A DNA stretch of 64,000 nt, from the NCBI GenBank assembly GCA_963678675.1, contig OY783195.1:2242001-2306000 (forward strand). The letters run 5' to 3'. Shown in pieces: positions 12,148 to 38,178 of the stretch. A program made the position numbers and the translations under genes. The DNA is from Xiphydria camelus. Its lineage: Eukaryota; Arthropoda; Insecta; Hymenoptera; Xiphydriidae. The notes under the pieces are model-generated. The model was not told the DNA's origin. It saw only the letters and a program-made list of their open reading frames with translations, and made no database searches. Every line of letters starts with the position of its first letter. Position 1 is the stretch's first letter.

Positions 12148-14769
12148 GGCTCATTGATATGTTCTTTTGCAATCTCTACTATCAACTTCCCTCTCTCTGC
12201 ATCTCTACTGTTGCAGGCAGGCGCGCAAAATTGGAGGCCCCAAGACGGATGAATGTAAGGCGTTTGCGGAGTCGTTGAGCTCTGAAATGAATAATCGGCA
12301 TCGAGATCAAGTCATCTGGTTTATCCGTCTTCTACTTAATCCATTCCGCTATTATTTCTATTTATTATCCTTTCACGAAGGCTAGTTGGTTGTAGTCTCT
12401 CATCGATTAGTTCGTTGATGACGCCTTCGCGATATCAAAGAGACGGCAAACGCTATATACAATTTAATTATATGTTTTCGATGCTCACTCGACGAGCATT
12501 GCAACAGACATTATTAGCCGCGCGTAACAATAACGTTCTGACGTAAAATATTATTTATAAACATTCGATCCTCGTGTACGTATAATGTTGAAATCGTTAT
12601 TTCGCTCATTCCATTGGCATTCGCAGATTGAAATTTATAAAAGGAAATTTCTGGGATAGAAGTGTTATTTCTCTATAGATAGCTGATGCCGAATATTTAT
12701 AACACAAATGATACACTTATAAATGATGCGACACGTGGGGTATATCTCACGTGTTTATTAGCCTATTTGTACGATAGATCGAACTATATTTCTGATACTA
12801 TGAAGAGTTTGTGAATTTGCGCAACGCGCCACAAATGAACACTAACGACCAATAACTGGATGCAGATTCAATTGCCCGAGGCGCGTGGACTGCTCCTGCT
12901 ACTACGTACAGCTCGTCTCGCTCAGCTGGCACTACTACTGCCGATTCTCTACCTGCACGTGCTCGGCACTAACTGACAAGCGGCATATTTACTCCAAGGC
13001 GACAGGGTAGCCACCGGTTCTGTCGATATGTGTGCGGGAGCCACACTGTGACTCACACTTTCATTCTGGAGCTCTTCGGAAGTGTGGGCTGCTCGCAGCG
13101 GGCATTTGTGTGACGCCGATCACGACTACACGAGCTTCGAAATACAGTAAAATCATCGCGGATGCTTTACGAACCACGCCGGGGATACTAGCGTGGAACT
13201 GGAATTCCTATGAAATTGTTATTCAGCGTATGCACAGCATATCTGATCTAATGCATATATTCCAATCAGTCTTTCCGCTGCACGTGCTACGGCGATATAG
13301 CTAACGATGGAGTTAATAGACGAGCTCTGGAAGTGCTAACGATGTCGATTAAGCTGTAAACATGTACATGGAAATGCGTAGGCCCGACGAACGTTCTTTA
13401 AAAGAAAGAGAAATTGATTCGCTAACAATAGCATACACTCTCTCTCTCTTTACATATAATTATCTTTCTACCAGTGAGCTTTAGGTCGAAATTTCTATGG
13501 AACTTTTTTGAAGATTACATTTTGGTCTGTATTGATGTAAGTGAAAAAATGTTAGGAAAGGAGATCTTTTACGATGAAGAGCGATCTACGACGAGATCTC
13601 GAATCCGCAGATCCAGGGCTATGAGGCCCGAGAGAAAAAAAGGATCTGCATCGAGTTACGACTATGTTAAGTGAAGCTCTTCGTGTGAGTGCACACTCAT
13701 ATCGGACGCATCCGTGAAGAAGCACCGACGTGACTTTCATTGTGCTCCATTCCCGTTATAGATAGGGTGGCTGAGAAATATCTATCGCGCGTTTATTCAC
13801 GTGGACGACTTGTAGTTGCCGGCTTTCCGCGTCTGTACGTAACGTAAAGGGGGAAAGAGTGAAAGTTAAAGATTGTACAGGTGGAATTGAAAGAATGTTT
13901 ATCGGATCTTACTTTTAAAAAAAATGCAAACTAAAGGAAACTGCGTATGGTACACGTATTTATTTTCGCACTCTTTCTCAACAGAATAGTACATTACAAA
14001 CCTAATTCAAATATCAGACGTTCGTATGGTTAGACTAGTACAAAAGAACTTTCTTCCAAGCACTACTAGCTAATCAAGAAATCTTTGAAGAACGCGACAT
14101 CGTTTTCGCGTACGCAGACTAATTTTAATTAGCAATTAAATAACAATCAAACCTTTCTTTCTTCCATTCAACTCTACGCAGAAAAATTCTCGGGTTATCT
14201 TCTCGATTCGTAACAGTTCCGCACACCCGACACAACTGTACCGCATACGTCTTTCTCGCGTCGCTCGATTCGTACTAATCGTCGCTTATCCGTTGCTTAA
14301 AAACTCGATCAACATTGCTTTATTTCATCAACAAACCGTCGGCTGGTATTTTGGTCGTCGCTTGAGCTCAATCAAATTTAAATAATCGTTATTTAGTGTT
14401 CTCGCGCGTTGCAATCTCACTTTCGAAGCTATTAACAAGAACGTCAAACCATCGCTTATCAGTATAAACATTTAAATATGTTTGGTAATGAAATGTTTGT
14501 GCACCGTGTACGTAAGTACTTCGTGTTTTCGCACACATAATTATATCAGGATCATAATACTAGATTTCGGACGACGCGGATAGCCCGTGCTCCTCTCTCT
14601 TTTGACATCAACGATTAGAAAGTGGCGAGAAAAGAGAAGACAATTTTTGCTCGATTCTACCTATGTCGATTGAGATAACGGGCCTTGCGCAGGAACGATA
14701 AATAATAACGAAGCTCGTTCTTTAAACATAACATAGCTACTCTAACGATAATCTTGGATCTCACTCGAA
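12148..14769. other. Intergenic stretch between SARDH and HERC2
   Basis: No coding gene is supported here; the short frames lack family resemblance and splice support. The first few hundred bases upstream of the SARDH ATG should hold its promoter. Two CACGTG E-boxes lie 16 bp apart (12732-12737 and 12748-12753). The segment from about 13960 to 14769 is best read as the 3' UTR of HERC2. Confidence 0.6.
13959..13964 (-). terminator. Candidate HERC2 poly(A) signal
   Basis: AATAAA on the minus strand about 805 bp past the HERC2 stop codon at 14770. It is the clearest hexamer noticed in the downstream region; usage is inferred. Confidence 0.45.
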
Positions 14770-29246
<14,477 letters not shown>

Positions 29247-30001
29247 TGTGTCACACCTCGACTGATTATCGTCCTTGAAACTCCGGTTCTTCTGTTAGTA
29301 TTTCAATGAAATGAAAGCACAAAAGGATCTTGGTAGCGTCGACATCGGGAATGCCATGTGACCTGTAATTAGACAAATTGAAAAGAACTTTATAGAATAA
29401 AAATAAGAATATTTACATAAATTGAGCTAAATTAAATGAGGCGAGAATAATTAATATTTTAGGATCAATCTTCCGCCAGTACATTTTCGTACTACTTATT
29501 CCTTCAAAGTATTGGATTTTACAAGCAAATAATAATACTAATCGCCGATTCCTATCGTGAGCATTTTCACTCATTTGACAGGTCGATTGACAGATACATT
29601 ACCAGTCGAATGCAGTTGGTTCAGGGATAGTGGTGGCAGTGCAGTGTTTCCGAAATGAAATTGAACGCTATTCTACATGCTTCCGAAGATTAATCGGCGA
29701 TGATATTTGACTATAGAGACTATTTAATTAACTACCGCAAAATTGAAGGGCTCCATCCACCTCGCGTATTGATTGCAGAACGTAAATATTTATACGCGGA
29801 CCTGCAACGAGCAGACAGTTTTCTCTTGCAGGCCAATCAGAAGCGCGTTTTTCAGAGTGTTCAGACTTTCCACATGGAGCTACCAATTGGCTCTCGCAGT
29901 GATCTAGAGGGCACGCATCCTCAAATTTTCTCCAACCCGCGAAATGAAAAGTTCGATCGCCTGTTTTTCTAATCAGACTATTTGAAGAACTGCTCGAGAA
30001 A
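29247..30001. promoter_or_regulatory. Divergent promoter interval, HERC2 / XPNPEP3
   Basis: The 755-bp gap separates the start codons of minus-strand HERC2 and plus-strand XPNPEP3. It contains no convincing exon and must carry both 5' UTRs and promoters. No TATA box or specific factor site stands out. Confidence 0.5.
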
Positions 30002-31783
30002 ATGATTCGCACGTTGAATCGTCTTGGAAAGATATCTCTCGATACTTCTGGTGAGTCACTAGATGCATTCGTCACAGTTCTCCTGCGAATTCGAAACATT
30101 AGGTTTGCTTAGGTTATACTATTCTATTTTACCACTTTTTATCGTGGCAGGCTCTCAAAAATTTGTAAAATGCTCTACGAAAGCTTCCCAAAGTTTGGCG
30201 CATCAAAGAAATTATCAAAACCTTTTAACAACGACCTATGGTCAACCGACTCCTAGTACGCATCCTCACCTCATGAAAGAGGGTGAACTGTTACCGGGCA
30301 TCAAACTGGAGGAATTCAAAGACAGACGTAGCATTTTAATGCAGAGGATTCTAGCTGAAATTAATGACCAGCAATACTCCGCCGAAAAACAAATTATAAT
30401 CATACCGTCTTCTTCCAAAGTTTACATGTCCGACAAGATCCCTTACGTCTTCCGGCAGAATACAGACTTTCTGTACTTTAGCGGCTGCCAAGAGCCGGAC
30501 AGCATTCTACTGATTATAGGAGATAACAATGACTTTAGAACGACGTTGTTCATACAGAAAAAAGATCCGCATTTGGAGTTATGGGATGGTCCGAAAACGG
30601 GAACAGAATTAGCACCCGCGATGTTCGGCGTGGACGAAGCGCTACCTGTATCGGAGTTTGAACGATATTTTTTATCTTACACAAACGACTATAGAAACAG
30701 TATCACCTGGTACGACAGGGAGGAAGTAGTGCAACCGTCGCTGCATAGAAAATTAAGACAAATAGCAAAGATGTCTGGCAATATAAAGTTCGAGTGCCCC
30801 AAAACTATCTTTCATAAAATTAGAATGATCAAGTCCTACTCCGAAGTCGTTTTGATGCAGAAGAGCTGCGATATCGCGTCAGCAGCCATTCAAAAAACTA
30901 TAGAAGTTTCAAAACCGAGTATAAACGAACACCATTTGTTCGCCACGGTAGATTACGAATGTCGCATGAACGGCGCTGAATTCCTGGCATATCCGCCTGT
31001 CGTTGCCGGAGGCAAGAATGCCAATATCATTCATTATATTACAAATAATCAAATTATTCACGATGGAGACATGGTTCTCATGGACGCGGGTAAGTCCGAT
31101 ACTGAGTCGCGAAGTACATGCTTTCATGGTATTCCAAAAACTCGATGAATAGTTCCATTCTTTCTTCAATATTTGTATTCGTTTTGCTCGTCAGGTTGTG
31201 AATACCATGGTTACACATCAGATATTACGCGTACCTGGCCCATAAATGGTAGCTTCACGCCGCAACAGCAAGTATTGTACGAGATAGTTCTTGAAGTTCA
31301 GAAGATACTGATTCAAAGACTGCGAGAGATGCCCACGTTGGATCAAGCTTTTCATGACATGTGTTTACTGTTAGGTAAAAGGTTGCAGGAAATTAATCTC
31401 ATTCCCAAAGATTACGCCGAGGATAAAATTAAAGCCGCTGCGTATACGTATTGTCCGCATCATGTCAGCCATTACTTGGGAATGGACGTGCACGACACGG
31501 GCAGTGTCCCTAGAAGCGTTAAAGTACAACCTGGAATGGTTGTGACTGTAGAACCAGGTGAGTTATCACAACCAATGAAACACTCGAGGATCTAATAAAG
31601 GATTTCTACGGTACAGGCATCTACGTCAATGCTAAGAACAAGCTAGCATCGCCCGAGTTTTGCGGTCTAGGAATTCGAATTGAGGATGACGTTTTGGTGC
31701 AAAACGATGGTCCTTTGGTGCTGAGCAACAAGTGTCCGAAGGAGATTGCGGACATAGAAGCTCTCGCTAAACGTCGGTGTTGA
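30002..31783 (+). CDS. XPNPEP3: Xaa-Pro aminopeptidase 3, mitochondrial
   Basis: Metalloaminopeptidase (M24B) that removes an N-terminal residue before proline; the mitochondrial form trims proteins after presequence cleavage. Exons: 30002-30050, 30151-31089, 31195-31557 and 31617-31783; 1518 nt, 505 residues (human 507). The aminopeptidase-P N-terminal domain is seen from LLPGIKLEEFKDRR through IIIPSSSK and FRQNTDFLYFSG. The dinuclear metal site is present: Asp in MDAG, Asp in YTSDITR, His in PHHVSHYLGMDVHDTG, Glu in VTVEPG and Glu in RIEDDVLV. The short basic/hydroxylated N-terminus fits a mitochondrial presequence. All junctions are phase 1. It faces HERC2 head-to-head and PAICS tail-to-tail. 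Confidence 0.95.
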
Positions 31784-31961
31784 TAATGGTAGTTATGTCA
31801 ATTTTTCTGTATATATCATACTCGCATTTCTCTTGAGCTGTGCGTTCGACGGCAAAGAGTTTGAGTAAGATTATAGTTAAACAAACTGATTATTCAACTT
31901 TTTTTTTCCAACGAGCACTAAGTTTCAAATTGAAACTGTACACGGAGCATTTGATCATGTA

Positions 31962-31967
31962 AATAAA
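31962..31967 (+). terminator. XPNPEP3 poly(A) signal
   Basis: AATAAA 179 bp after the stop codon at 31783, in an AT-rich context. The opposing PAICS signal lies 73 bp further on, so the two genes end back-to-back with almost no spacer. Confidence 0.6.
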
Positions 31968-32039
31968 AATTAATCTTAGCCCGTCGTTAGGGGGTTAAGG
32001 GGAAGATTGACTGAAGCACATTATGTAGGAAATATTCAT

Positions 32040-32045
32040 TTTATT
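32040..32045 (-). terminator. PAICS poly(A) signal
   Basis: Minus-strand AATAAA about 441 bp past the PAICS stop at 32486. The 3' UTR between them has no other feature I could support. Confidence 0.55.
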
Positions 32046-32485
32046 AGAGAATATACATAACAATGGTGGTTACAATTAACAAGTGCATTCACGAAGCATT
32101 CACTCATAACTCTCTTCTTCGCCTGAGAAAACATTGATATTGTACACTTGTAGCCAGTACAAGATCATAAGAAGAAGTAATAACGCTGTATATATAAATA
32201 ACGCCACCCAAAACATTGACGAAAGTAGATTAAACAAATTTGTTAAGGTATTTATTTGAAAACAGGTCGCGGCTAAAACAAACTGACGTTTACTTTCCTC
32301 AGATTATATAACGGAATCAATAAGAACAGTAGTATTGTGTAAATAATGACTGCTACCAAGATTTGCTCAGAACTTTCACCATTTTACAGTGTCTGGAATT
32401 TACATATTTTAAAGAATCTTAAACATTTGCGTGGAAAAACGTGAGCTCGAGCTGGAATGGCTGAGAGATCGTCCGCGAAGGCTGT

Positions 32486-35154
32486 TTAAAACTTAAGATT
32501 TCTCATTCGCGAATCCGCTTGCTTTAACAAAATAAAGTTCTTCAGTTGCTTGACCCGCAAACGCGACCAAACGAGATGATCGCTTAGCGCGTGAATTTGA
32601 GCTGCTGCGAGAGCCGCACTTTCCGGATATAAAACCGTCGTGCATCCAAGTCCTGCGCATTAAATAGCAATGTTAATAATATGTTCGATAGTTCTACGGG
32701 AAGTAAAGCATTATTTGTTAGAGTACATACCCGACGGCACGTTAAGGGACGACCATACGTCCTGAGAAACGTTGTCCGGCTTTACAGGGGGACAGTTGAT
32801 GACGGGCAAGGGCGTGTTGCCAGCAAGAACTGGACCCAATCCGTTGCTCCGCCCAGCCACCGCAATCAACACTACCTATGCAAAAGAAAAAAAACATACT
32901 GATAACCCGAAGCGAATAATTTTCTCTGCCGATTACGCTATCGTCGACGAAGAGTTCGAGGTGTCATTTCGGGTCAATCCGCCTTGTTCGATATTATTGA
33001 CTGCAATGTGCTCGAAGTATTGGTACAAGCGATAGATAACGCGCTCGCTCGATTATCTGAACGCCAGCTTCTTTTATATGTATTACATATATAGTTTACT
33101 CATAGATTGCGTATCCCAACGTACTTTGTCCCCGCCACCCTCGTATTCTGCGAGAATGCGCAGAGTCTCCTCTGTGGCCTTGTGAGCGCTGCTCACTCTC
33201 AGATGGACCCTTAAGCCTAAAGCTGTTGCATGTCCGGCGATCTTTTTGCAGTGCTCCTCGTCGGAAGGAGAACCCATGAGAATAACCACCAAGGAACTCG
33301 GTGGCGGGAGGAGCTGATCGAGTTGGTCCACCACCCATTTGAAATTGCGTTTAACAGTGTCCAAATCCGTTTGAGTGACCGAGGAGAGGTTTCTGTATAC
33401 CTGCGTGGGATAAACGATCGCCGCTTCAGTTATAATGCTTTTCCTCGGTTCAAAAAAGGAATACAAGATAAGCCAAGCCACCTCCTAACGTTACCTGCTT
33501 ATCCTTCATAAGTCTCTTATCGCCGGACGGCCAGAGCCTCCAGGAGTCGCTGTCGATGACATCGGCGACCAGTATATCGCCGTTAACGTCGATGCCAAAT
33601 TCGATCTTCATGTCGATCAGGGAACAGTCTCTGGTAGCCCAAGCTTTTTCCAGAATCTCGAAGACGGTGACAGTCGTGCGCTTTAGGATGTCGTACTCGG
33701 TCTTACCGATGTGGACGCCGTTAAGCTTGAAGCCTGCCGAAAGGATCTGCTCTTCCGACCATTGGGGATCGTGATTAGCGTCGTCCTTGTAAAAAGTCTC
33801 TTGCAGAGGCGGATTGAACTTGTATCCTTCGGGAACGTCTGTAAAGAGGAGAATTTCGAGATTTGTACCCAATTTCCCCCCTGATATCATTCCAAGGAAG
33901 CATCATTTTCCTCACTTTGATTTCTCCTTAAAAAACTGCCAGTAGCTACTCTTCTGGTAACCCATTCTATCGGAATCATCTCGCATTTCCTAGATATGAA
34001 GGCAGTCTCTCCGGCGGATTTAACGAAAGCCGTATTGAGCCCGGCCTCGTTCAGGAGCTTAAAGACTTTGGCGTTCGTGGCATTGCTGATCGCCGCCTTG
34101 CCCTCCAAATCGTGAGCTTTAGCTCCATCACCGGCTGTGATGCGGTCCTTGCTTCTCACATAGCAGAGTGCGGGATCGCTCAGGAGTTCGAAGACCTGTT
34201 TGGTCTTTCCCTCGATAATCAGCTTTCCGAGCTTGTATTCTGCAAGTAATCGCAAAGGTACTCATTGCCAATCCTTTTTGTACCTCCAATAACAAGAAAA
34301 TGCTTATGCGTACCATATAAAGCTAAATTTACTCACCAGGAAAGAAACTTCAATCACTATTATCTCATTACTTATATGCTTTTGGCTTATATTTGAATAA
34401 TACTTTTTTGAAGATTACGTTTTTACCTACAATAAAGTCTTATATCGATATAGGCCAAAAGTTCATAGATAATGAGATAATAGTGATTTGGGTTTCATTC
34501 CTAATGAGTAAGTTTAGTCTCACATGGTATATTCGTTCAAGAAAGAGTAAAAAGAAATGAGTCTTGTAAAAAATACGGGGTATAAACGACAAGATATCGA
34601 ATTAACTGGAGATAAAGATCAGATGATATCGTGTGATTCTTACGAGCTGGAAAGAGATTCATAGATCGTTGTGTTAAATGTTAGTTCAATCTTGATTTAA
34701 ATTAAAAAAACCACGTGGTTTTGTAGCTACCTATACAGCGAGTTGCCTAAGTAAGGAAGATCAATGCACGCGGCCTAAACTGAATAATACCGGATCATTC
34801 CATTGTTTTTCTGCTGCTTGATCAAGTTTCTCTTCATGAGGAATGTAACAGTCCTCCTTATACATAATGAGAAACTCGACCAAGTAGAGAAAAAACAATG
34901 GAATATCCCAATACTAGTCGCTCTAGGCTACACACCAATCCTGCCTCTCAGGCAATTCACCCGGTATATACAAGCGCGCATGCGCACAGATTAAACTTCC
35001 GCAACTTGATTGAAAAATTTCTTTGCACATGAGATTCGGTATAATATATTTTCAAAGTTCGCGGAGAGTTAGCAGACGCGAGTGAAAGCGATTTTCGGAG
35101 TTTCTAATGAAGAAAATGTAAATTTTCGTGATAATTCGACAACTTACCGGTCAT
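32486..35154 (-). CDS. PAICS: Bifunctional AIR carboxylase / SAICAR synthetase
   Basis: Bifunctional purine-synthesis enzyme covering steps 6 and 7: AIR carboxylation to CAIR, then joining of aspartate to form SAICAR. Exons: 35154-35148 (seven coding bases), 34239-33916, 33838-33495, 33400-33125, 32875-32731 and 32652-32486; 1263 nt, 420 residues (human 425). The SAICAR synthetase half starts [19 protein letters not shown] and includes [39 protein letters not shown] and [19 protein letters not shown]. The AIR carboxylase half has [24 protein letters not shown] and [19 protein letters not shown]. The start is fixed by phase: ATG ACC G then a GTAAGT donor is the upstream exon found that completes the Glu codon. 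Intron 1 (about 0.9 kb) contains a MITE at 34313-34527. It is divergent from PPAT. Confidence 0.96.
34313..34527. mobile_element. TA-flanked, near-palindromic MITE (copy 1)
   Basis: A 215-bp element with terminal inverted repeats of about 70 bp, beginning CCATATAAAGCTAAATTTAC and, read inward from the other end, CCATGTGAGACTAAACTTAC. TA dinucleotides flank both ends, as expected of Tc1/mariner-type insertion. There is no transposase frame. It lies in PAICS intron 1. The copy at 50561-50774 is the same family. Confidence 0.85.
34707..34722. promoter_or_regulatory. E-box in a 16-bp perfect palindrome, PAICS intron 1
   Basis: AAAACCACGTGGTTTT reads the same on both strands and centres on the canonical CACGTG E-box, about 430 bp downstream of the PAICS start codon. 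Purine-synthesis genes are established Myc/Max targets in animals. Function here is inference from one motif. Confidence 0.3.
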
Positions 35155-35486
35155 GATCTAACTCTAACGACTGTTGCGCGACTGCCGATCTACGAAATGG
35201 CGTCGGGACTCCACTTTGCTATCCCCTCTCGGCTCTCGCACAGCGGATTGGCCCGAAACCGCTTATCGTTTCCTTGTCCTGCATAAAGTCGATCCGTGGT
35301 GTGCGCCAGTACGATAATGAGCACGGATATTATCACTCGGAAGTACTATATGTGATTTTAGCACCTGGTTTGTCTACGATCACCCTTGGAAATGTACTTT
35401 CGAACTTGAGGGCATCCGGAGTTATCTCTGTCGCATAGATGGTGCTTGTTCCTGCTCGATTTTTCGTGATTTATTATCGGTTTCTT

Positions 35487-35545
35487 AAGGTCCCCATACA
35501 CGATACCGTCCGTAACCGCAAACCGTATCGTGTATTGGGACCTTT
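35487..35545. repeat. Inverted repeat with about 20-bp arms
   Basis: Left arm AAGGTCCCCATACACGATAC and right arm GTATCGTGTATTGGGACCTT pair over about 20 bp with one mismatch, around an 18-19-nt loop. It could be a miniature transposon remnant or a fold-back regulatory element. Confidence 0.75.
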
Positions 35546-36534
35546 ACATCGGTAACGTCGTTTCTAAACGCTCAGAACGATTAAAACGATTAGAGGACCT
35601 TCGACGCGTCAGGCTCTTTAAAAAAACTCGCTCGATCGCTCAATAATCACGCGGGCAAGTTGCAACGTATCGTAAACAAAACGGGAGCTATCGAGATACG
35701 CATGCTGTGCAAGTTTATAGTAACCAGCATGGCAAACATTCCCTGTAACGTAATTGCATAATGCATAGCGCCGATTGAACGCCGGCCGTCATCAGTGATC
35801 GGCAGGGACGCGACTTTATTTTGATCGATACGTCATTCGCGCGTGTCAGTCGCAAATGCTGAGGGACGAAAGCGTATCTCTCTGTGAACGGAACACGCCA
35901 TTGAGATGTAGCAAACGTCGCAACCAGAGTGTACGCAGATTGTACTGTACTTCACACGAGGGAGAAGAAAACATAGCAGCCCCACCAGTCAAAACTCCCT
36001 TTCCATTGGGCTCCGTGCTCATTCGTGTGACCGAACGCGAAGGAGGAACACATTCGCGAGCGGAGCATTTCTCTCGTTGAAGAGCATTGTCGGTGCCGAC
36101 GTATCGCGCCGCAGAACTCGACGCACGTGGTGAGTACGAGTCAAGTATTATCAATGGAAGTCGCGTTCGATTGTCGTTCAACTACTGTTCAATGACATGT
36201 CGATTTGACGGGTAACGATGGACGTGAAACCGCGTATGCGCACGAGGAATTACACGAGTGGGCGAGCGTCCCGTGCAACTGGTGGGTTTTGATCGATGAT
36301 AAGCGAGAAGCTGACTGGAAATTGTCGTGATCCAGATCAGCGTTGCGAAACAGCGTTCGACGTTTCATCGAAAGTACCGTATTGCATTGCCGCCGTTGTA
36401 GATTGCTACGTTTGGGATGTGCGACTAAAATCGTGATTCGCGCCGAGGAAAAAGGTTTCGTGTGAGATTCCTTGCGAGCGGTGCCGAGCAGTTGATCTGT
36501 ATGGCGTAATTTGATACTTGTTGCTGATACTTGA

Positions 36535-36816
36535 TTCATTTGTCAGCAGCAACATCTGATATGTTACATGGTAAAAATGTAGAAGTTAAACTTGATTAAT
36601 TCCTAGAAGCGACTAACGAACTTCTGACTTCTTATAGTCAAAGGAATTTTCTTTATCCTTTGCTTATGTTTTATTCATTTGTAAGCAGCAACATCTGATA
36701 AGTTACAGGATAAAAATGTAGAAGTTAAACAACTTGATTAATTCCTAGAAGCGACTAACCAGCTTCTGACTTCTTATAGTCAAAGGAATTTTCTTCACCC
36801 TCTGCTTACGTTTTAG
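36535..36816. repeat. Two-unit tandem duplication (about 139-143 bp each)
   Basis: Units at 36535-36673 and 36674-36816 are about 90% alike by eye. They share AGCAGCAACATCTGATA, AAAAATGTAGAAGTTAAAC, TTGATTAATTCCTAGAAGCG and CTTCTTATAGTCAAAGGAAT blocks. The second unit has a small insertion. It sits in the PAICS-PPAT interval. Confidence 0.9.
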
Positions 36817-38178
36817 TATGAAAACTACCTGTTCGTTAAATATTTGAGGATTTAACAAGCATAATCCATCTTAAAGATGAGTCTAATCTATCTTCCTTGG
36901 TGTGTCTTGTAGAAAAATATAGATCTAGAATAGATTTAGATGCAAAAGACTGCAAAAGTAGACAAAGAGAAAGAATCTCAAAGAACTACAATCCTAAGCA
37001 GAAAAGGCAGTCGAATTTCGTGGTTTATCTATTTATAATTTGACGTAATATGTGACGAGGAATCGACTAATATGAATAGCGATAAATATTTCGCAAGCGA
37101 TTTCTTTTCGCAACATTTTTGCTGATGAAATTCATTGCAAAATGATGGCTGAAAGAGGGGAACCGACAATTTTTAAGTGGTATGAAACGAATACAAAAAA
37201 GATCAGCTGTATCAAGCTGCGGGGGGTCAAGAGTTTATGAATGTTAGATAACTCCCCTCTTTTCTTCCCCTATTATAGAAAAATCTTTAAGGGGATCTCG
37301 TTATTTCATCAACGCTCGTAAACAGAAATAAGTTTCCCCCGAAGTCGATTTCGCAAAGATCCTTGCCCTCTCTGTGCCAACTGTAATGTAATCACTGTCA
37401 CTCTTGTTTGTCCATTTACCATACCCTGAACCAGAAAGTCTGTAACAGGCACCCTTTCCGCAAATACTGCTGTCTTATCTTTGATACTCGTAATATTTAT
37501 CATTATGCGCCATTATATTTAGAGCCATTTTATTAGTATCACCACGTGTGATGTCCTTCAAAAAATGAAATAAAATGGAGTTGCATCACGATGTTAAATT
37601 ATTTATCGTCGGCACTTTAAACAGTACCATTGTTAAGAAGTAATGCAAATTATTAGACTTAAGTATATTATAGCGGAAAAAGAAAATATGAACATTCTGT
37701 AATATTGAATTGGTCTGGCATTTTCCAGTTTAAATGGTGAAGAGTAGCAATAATTTTCGTTTCAAGAAGTCCAGTATGTTCTCGGCAGTCTTGCGACATT
37801 TGTAGCTCGGTCAACAGTCAACAATCTTATCTCTTGTACTGTGATCTGATATTGCATATGCGAAATCTTAGCGCATCGTCGAGTCCCTTTCGAGTGTAAC
37901 CGAGCATACGTGCTCGGAAATTATTGTTAAAAGTAATCCGAGTTTTGCTAACCTTTCTAAATTACTTTACACGTTTGGGATCGTTTAATATTAATGATAG
38001 TATCCACATAACGCGCGCGCGCAGCTTTCAATCTTTCATTACGTATGGATGTACGTCAAGCTTGTTACTTCTCATTCTAATCTATGTCCGTAAAGACACG
38101 CATCGATACGTCGCGAATCAAGTGAGGCAAGGGAATTGAGTATTTGCATTTTCCTTCACCAGATAAAGACGGAATAAG

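Larger units (their letters stand above)
35155..38178. promoter_or_regulatory. Intergenic/5' region between divergent PAICS and PPAT
   Basis: About 3.0 kb separates the two start codons. An acceptor at 38161-38162 just before the PPAT ATG shows that PPAT has an untranslated upstream exon, so the real gap between transcripts is shorter. Contents seen: an inverted repeat at 35487-35545, a two-unit tandem duplication at 36535-36816 and a CACGTG site near 37541. No protein-coding gene is supported. Confidence 0.5.
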
